Source: Sulfurimonas sp.
GTDB lineage: Bacteria; Campylobacterota; Campylobacteria; Campylobacterales; Sulfurimonadaceae
Direction of reading: 5' to 3'
Length of the DNA: 10,096 nt
Assembly (NCBI GenBank): GCA_002733945.2
Contig: NVXO02000006.1
Span: 43,350-53,445 of the forward strand
In this document: piece after piece, positions 7,554 to 10,096 of the stretch
Numbering within the stretch: position 1 is the first letter of the stretch
Layout of the letters: each line of letters opens with the position of its first letter
Notes under the pieces: generated by a model
What the model saw: the letters and a program-made list of their open reading frames with translations, nothing else
Told to the model about the DNA's origin: nothing
Database searches by the model: none
Translations under genes and position numbers: made by a program

Positions 7554-7672
7554 AAAACAAGAAAAACTTTTACAGATACCAAGCATAAACTATCTTTGAA
7601 TAAGCAGTGCAAATTATTGCATATAGCAAAGTCAACACTCTACTATACATCTGTAAAAAGGTTTAGCAGTGA

Positions 7673-7681
7673 GGGGGGGGG
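7673..7681 (+). repeat. poly-G tract (9 G) in IS3 remnant
   Basis: Nine consecutive G in an A+T-rich context, encoding E-G-G-G in the current OrfB frame (SSEGGGIKLL). Long G tracts are slippage hot spots in Campylobacterota. Here it sits in a dead gene, so phase variation would have no clear product. Confidence 0.85.
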
Positions 7682-7819
7682 AATAAAACTATTAAACATA
7701 CTTAATGAAATACACTCAGACTTTCCATACTATGGAATAAGAAGACTTGTCACAGCTCTTGAACATGAAAGCTTTTGGGTAGGTAGAAAACTCATAAAGA
7801 GTGCTATGGAATATATTGG

Positions 7820-7840
7820 TATTACTATGTCATATCAAAT
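7820..7840 (+). repeat. left terminal inverted repeat of the IS630-type element
   Basis: It matches the complement of 8834-8854 with three mismatches, all near the middle (two at the tenth and eleventh bases, one at the sixteenth). The first two bases, TA, are the likely target-site copy. The transposase stop TGA (complement 7830-7832) lies inside it. Confidence 0.8.
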
Positions 7841-8784
7841 TAGTGCATAAGTTCAAAAGCTTATTGTTGTCAATTTCATTAATATTTTGAAGCAACTCAG
7901 ATATAAACTCAGTGAACTTTTTGGCTGTACTGAAATAGATATTTTTTACTTTTGATTTAAGAAATCCCCAAACCCTCTCTATTGGATTATACTCTGGTGA
8001 ATATGGAGGAAGAAAGAATCAAGTTATATTATTTTCCTCACAATATTTTCGTACTATTTTAAAATGCTCTATCGTTGTAAGAGTATTCCCTGTTTCATGA
8101 AATGATGAAATAATGCGACCAGTATCGAGATTAAAACTACCAAAGCAATTAAGGCTTGTTCCATAGCGATAGCCTGAGTAGCTTACTGAAACACCTTTTG
8201 TACTCCAAGAAGTGATACGATTACTTTCAGAAGAAAATCTACTCTCATCTTGAGCTAAGAGAATTGTTTCTTGACTTAACTCTAAGAGATTTTTTTACCT
8301 CTTCTTTCCATGTAGCTATTTTAACCTCTGATTTCTTTGGGTCAGTTTTTGTTGCTATTTTATGTGTTAGGTTTAAGCATTTTAGTACTTGATATACACC
8401 ATTTCAAGAATACTTTACTCCAAAATGATATTCAATTAAATTAACAATACTATGTCCATCCCAGCCTTTTGCATATACTGGACAGCTTGTTGTAATTATC
8501 TGTTTGAGTAATTGCATTTGTTCTTGTGTTAAAAAACTTTTATGATCACCTCCACGATTATCAGCTAATGCTCCGATTCCTCCATCAAAATAAGCACTAA
8601 TCCAAGTGCCTCCGAAGTTAGCACTTCTATGCATTAGTTTTTTTATATCTCCTTTTGGTACTCCATCTAAAAACATTGATACGGCTAATAATCGTTCTTT
8701 TACAACTATATTTCTTTCTTTTTGCATTACCTGAAGTACTTCTTCTTTTGCATTAGCTGGAATATTATAGATTACTCGTGGCAT
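7830..8784 (-). pseudogene. IS630-family transposase, disrupted
   Basis: The first 126 codons (8404-8784) are open and give the N-terminal helix-turn-helix region (RLLAVSMFLDGVPKGDIKKLM, ISAYFDGGIGALADNRGG). They stop at TGA 8404-8406 in VKYS-stop-NGVYQVLK. A one-base excess in the seven-base T run at 8290-8296 then shifts the frame. The catalytic part resumes as LSQETILLAQDESRFSSES, with the first catalytic Asp at 8247-8249. The third catalytic residue, Glu, is in FLPPYSPEYNPIERVW (codon 7977-7979). The segment with the second Asp appears deleted near 8050-8060, because IEHFKI runs directly into VRKYCEENNIT. A second TGA lies at 8019-8021. The protein ends NLCTNLI, inside the left terminal repeat. 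Two stops, one frameshift and one deletion make it nonfunctional. Confidence 0.88.
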
Positions 8785-8833
8785 TTATTTTCTCTTTTTT
8801 AACACATTAATCAATTTTCGTTCCTATTTTAAT

Positions 8834-8854
8834 ATTTGTTATGTGATAGTAATA
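8834..8854 (-). repeat. right terminal inverted repeat of the IS630-type element
   Basis: The reverse complement reads TATTACTATCACATAACAAAT and pairs with the left end at 18 of 21 positions. It lies 50 bp upstream of the transposase start, and TA at 8853-8854 is the likely target copy. Confidence 0.8.
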
Positions 8855-8857
8855 ATA

Positions 8858-9359
8858 TCAGTGCTCTTTGTTAGCTGTAGTAGTACCCAAGGGGCATAGC
8901 AATCTTAGGCTTCGTATATAGGGGTTTTCCATATACTTCATAGCTTTCTTTACGAGCTTCTTGCCTGCACTGAAGCCATCTCTGCGGAGTTGAGCATGGA
9001 TTCTTTTACTCCAGTAAGATGGAAAGTCAGAATAGATATTATTGATAGCACCTAAGAGTCTTAAATCACTACTTTTACTAAATAGTTTAGTAGGAGTATA
9101 ATACAAAGACGACTTACTTACACTGTTTATTTTGTGATAATTTATGCTTGGAATCAAGTAGAGATTTTCTCTCTTTAAATGAGGCCAAGATTACGAGCTT
9201 TTCCACAGCAAAATCCTTTTCAACAATAGTCTCACCTAACTTTTTAGCAATTGCATCTTTCTCATGTTGAAGAGTCTCTATTTCATCTTTGTACTCTTTA
9301 ACAACAGCACTTTTATCAAATGCAAGGGACATATTTTCAAGAAACTGATTTTACTGGTT
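8858..9359 (-). pseudogene. IS3-family transposase remnant, copy B
   Basis: On the minus strand it runs from a degenerate NQFLENMSLAFDKSAVVKEY (with TAA at 9351-9353) through AKKLGETIVEKDFAVEKL and LDSKHKLSQNKQCK. The frame stops there because about a dozen bases with the expected LLxIxK are missing. OrfB resumes in a second frame as SKSSLYYTPTKLFSKSS, LLGAINNIYSDFPSYW, RIHAQLRRDGFSAGKKL and MKYM. It then enters a disturbed stretch (8884-8930) and ends TTTANKEH-stop beside the IS630-type terminal repeat. The orfA start and the DDE catalytic domain are both absent. Open fragments at 9114-9332 and 8858-9157 are pieces of this gene. Orientation is opposite to copy A. Confidence 0.82.
8884..8924 (-). 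repeat. possible third copy of the small palindromic repeat
   Basis: The minus strand reads ACGAAG (8911-8916) then ATGCCCCTTGGGTA (8884-8897), the same two blocks in the same order as copy 1 at 7190-7224 but with a longer middle. It lies in IS3 copy B between MKYM and TTTANKEH, where relatives have a short YPKP-type segment. The exact borders cannot be fixed because the native sequence is not visible. Confidence 0.45.
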
Positions 9360-9361
9360 CT

Positions 9362-9390
9362 GTTTTAGGGGTTCATTATAATCCTAAAAC
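9362..9390. repeat. 8-bp hairpin beyond IS3 copy B
   Basis: GTTTTAGG (9362-9369) and CCTAAAAC (9383-9390) are perfect complements with a 13-nt loop. It starts where homology to IS3 copy B ends (about 9360), so it could be flanking DNA or part of an element end. The rest of 9391-9470 shows no gene. Confidence 0.5.
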
Positions 9391-9477
9391 TGCTAAAAAA
9401 CAGGTGTATTTCATAGTGCTGTAGCAATAGAAAAATATCTATAATAAAAAACCCATACCCATTTAAACTCCATTCGC

Positions 9478-9483
9478 TATAAT
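9478..9483 (+). promoter_or_regulatory. -10 box for the LRV-repeat gene
   Basis: TATAAT in ATTCGCTATAATTCG, 41 bp upstream of the ATG at 9525. It shares GCTATAAT with the valS promoter. A second TATAAT at 9490-9495 is an alternative. AAGG at 9513-9516 serves as the Shine-Dalgarno sequence. Confidence 0.6.
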
Positions 9484-9524
9484 TCGTTTTATAATTTAAA
9501 ATAAACATTTATAAGGCAATACTT

Positions 9525-10046
9525 ATGACAACTATGGAAGCATTATTAATAGCGAAAGATAAAAATACAACTGCGGAGGTTTTAGCCGACCTCGTTGATA
9601 ATCCGGATGGTTTTGTTCTTCTTCAAGTAGCAGCACACCTAAACACATCTACAGAGACACTTGATATCCTCAGTAAAAATGAAAATCAAATTGTTCGACA
9701 GTTTGTTGCAGAGCACTTTAACACATCAGTTGAGACTTTAGTGATGTTAAGTGAAGATACACATATCGCTTCATGGGTAGCGGGTAACCCAAACACACCA
9801 GCAGAAGTTATACATAGACTCTCTAAAGATGAAGATATATTTATCCGTCTTTCTGTTTCGGTAAACCCCAACATCACTATGGGAATTCTCTATTCACTCT
9901 CTAAAGATGAAGATGAAAATGTTCGTGCAGCAGTTGCAAAGAACCCAAAGACATCTCTAGACATACTCAAGACATTAGCAAAAGATGAAAACGAAGATGT
10001 ACGTAACGTAGTTGCAGAACATCCAAAGATGGTTGCAAAAGCTTAG
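9525..10046 (+). CDS. leucine-rich repeat variant (LRV) protein
   Basis: 173-residue protein built of six tandem repeats of 24-26 residues, starting near 14, 40, 66, 90, 116 and 142. Each follows the pattern N-T-S-x-E-x-L-x-x-L-S-K-D-E-(N/D)-x-x-V-R-x-x-V-A-x-N-P. This matches the leucine-rich repeat variant family, a right-handed alpha/3-10 helical solenoid, usually a protein-interaction scaffold. The founding Azotobacter protein has an iron-sulfur domain; this one has no cysteine and no other domain. There is no signal peptide or membrane segment, so it is probably cytoplasmic. The start is backed by AAGG and a -10 box, and the stop is TAG. Codon use is closer to valS than to the transglutaminase-like gene, so it probably marks the return to resident chromosome. 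HEAT-like is the main alternative label; the partner is unknown. Confidence 0.88.
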   Translation: MTTMEALLIAKDKNTTAEVLADLVDNPDGFVLLQVAAHLNTSTETLDILSKNENQIVRQFVAEHFNTSVETLVMLSEDTHIASWVAGNPNTPAEVIHRLSKDEDIFIRLSVSVNPNITMGILYSLSKDEDENVRAAVAKNPKTSLDILKTLAKDENEDVRNVVAEHPKMVAKA

Positions 10047-10096
10047 TACTTTATAGAGAGATAAAAACTAAGTTCAAAGCTATTATCATCAGATAA

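Larger units (their letters stand above)
7107..7821 (+). mobile_element. IS3-family element remnant, copy A
   Basis: The extent is approximate. The left end is placed near TGTGGCGACTTATTAC, where protease homology stops, and the right end where the IS630-type terminal repeat begins. It contains the transposase remnant described separately. No matching right terminal repeat is present, because the element is cut within orfB before the DDE catalytic domain. It is immobile on its own. Confidence 0.65.
7167..7821 (+). pseudogene. IS3-family transposase remnant (orfA and start of orfB), copy A
   Basis: The start MSTKRKTY is followed, after removing a 35-bp insert at 7190-7224, by SAEFKEKVVLEVLEANETL, the helix-turn-helix of an IS3-family OrfA. 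The frame then hits TAG (7332-7334) where the family has the Trp of NWKK, and resumes as MFLDNMSLAFDKSTVVKEY. A one-base shift near 7425 follows, then AKKVGNLTVEKDF. Two further inserts of about 28 bp (7484-7511 and 7526-7553) precede TDTKHKLSLNKQCKLL and AKSTLYYT. OrfB then continues from 7650 as LNEIHSDFPYYGIRRL to SAMEYIGI, where the IS630-type element begins. The DDE domain is absent. Short fragments at 7340-7555 and 7518-7850 remain open but are only pieces of this gene. It resembles copy B (8858-9359) but differs enough to be a separate element rather than a recent duplicate. Confidence 0.85.
7820..8854 (-). mobile_element. IS630-family (IS630/Tc1/mariner group) element with TA flanks
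   Basis: The ends are defined by inverted repeats. The left end, 7820-7840 (TATTACTATGTCATATCAAAT), matches the reverse complement of the right end, 8834-8854, at 18 of 21 positions. Each begins with TA, the target dinucleotide duplicated by this family, so the element proper is about 1031 bp (7822-8852). The encoded transposase is broken in several places. The left flank is IS3 copy A on the plus strand and the right flank is IS3 copy B on the minus strand. Confidence 0.85.

Noticed and set aside
8290..8296. Seven-A slippery run (minus strand) as a programmed frameshift site in the IS630 transposase
   Set aside because: The needed shift is +1 (or -2), not the usual -1, and the frame is already stopped upstream by TGA at 8404.
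8019..8406. Two in-frame TGA codons in the IS630 transposase, suggesting TGA recoded as Trp
   Set aside because: The gene also has a frameshift and a catalytic deletion, and the second TGA falls where Leu or Ile is expected. Simple decay explains all four defects.
7167..9359. Functional composite transposon with two flanking IS3 copies
   Set aside because: Both IS3 copies lack the DDE domain and intact ends, differ in sequence, and enclose only a dead IS630 element.
1..10096. tRNA or rRNA genes
   Set aside because: No cloverleaf with a GTTCRANNC T-loop or conserved rRNA segment was seen by eye on either strand.

Overview
The window looks like a chromosomal segment of a Campylobacterota bacterium, most probably Sulfurimonas-like. 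This rests on low GC, A+T-rich intergenic DNA, TATAAT-type -10 boxes with weak -35 regions (often GCTATAAT), and the style of the housekeeping proteins. The genus is inference; no rRNA or tRNA gene is present to anchor it.

Layout. (1) 1-2072, minus strand: a UvrD/Rep/PcrA superfamily 1 DNA helicase whose C-terminus runs off the left edge. It diverges from (2) 2160-2987, a soluble GGDEF diguanylate cyclase, followed 56 bp later by (3) 3044-5668, valS, a complete valyl-tRNA synthetase. These three are intact and conserved in appearance. (4) 5669-9524 is an accessory, degraded island. It starts with a 52-nt imperfect inverted repeat. Next comes an A+T-rich transglutaminase-like cysteine protease/peptidase-fold gene with an intact Cys-His-Asp triad (5948-6553), then a 97-nt long hairpin with perfect 15-bp outer arms (6546-6642). 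A trypsin-like serine protease follows (6678-7142); it keeps His and Asp but is cut before the Ser motif. The rest of the island is a graveyard of insertion sequences: a decayed IS3-family element on the plus strand, an IS630-family element on the minus strand with recognisable terminal inverted repeats and TA flanks (7820-8854), and a second decayed IS3-family copy on the minus strand. (5) 9525-10046 is an intact gene for a protein made almost entirely of six leucine-rich-repeat-variant (LRV) repeats.

The valS region is ordinary. The most unusual signal is in the IS3 remnants: short GC-richer insertions of related sequence (ACGAAG ... TGCCC-TTG-GGGTA) lie inside the reading frames. One can be excised on paper (35 bp, TA-flanked) to restore the transposase N-terminus exactly. 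This suggests a tiny palindromic insertion repeat, similar in spirit to palindromic elements found inside genes of other bacteria.

The transglutaminase and protease genes look horizontally acquired because their codon use is much more A/T-ending than in valS. They may once have been a two-gene unit. No known defence, CRISPR, retron or integron system can be supported here.
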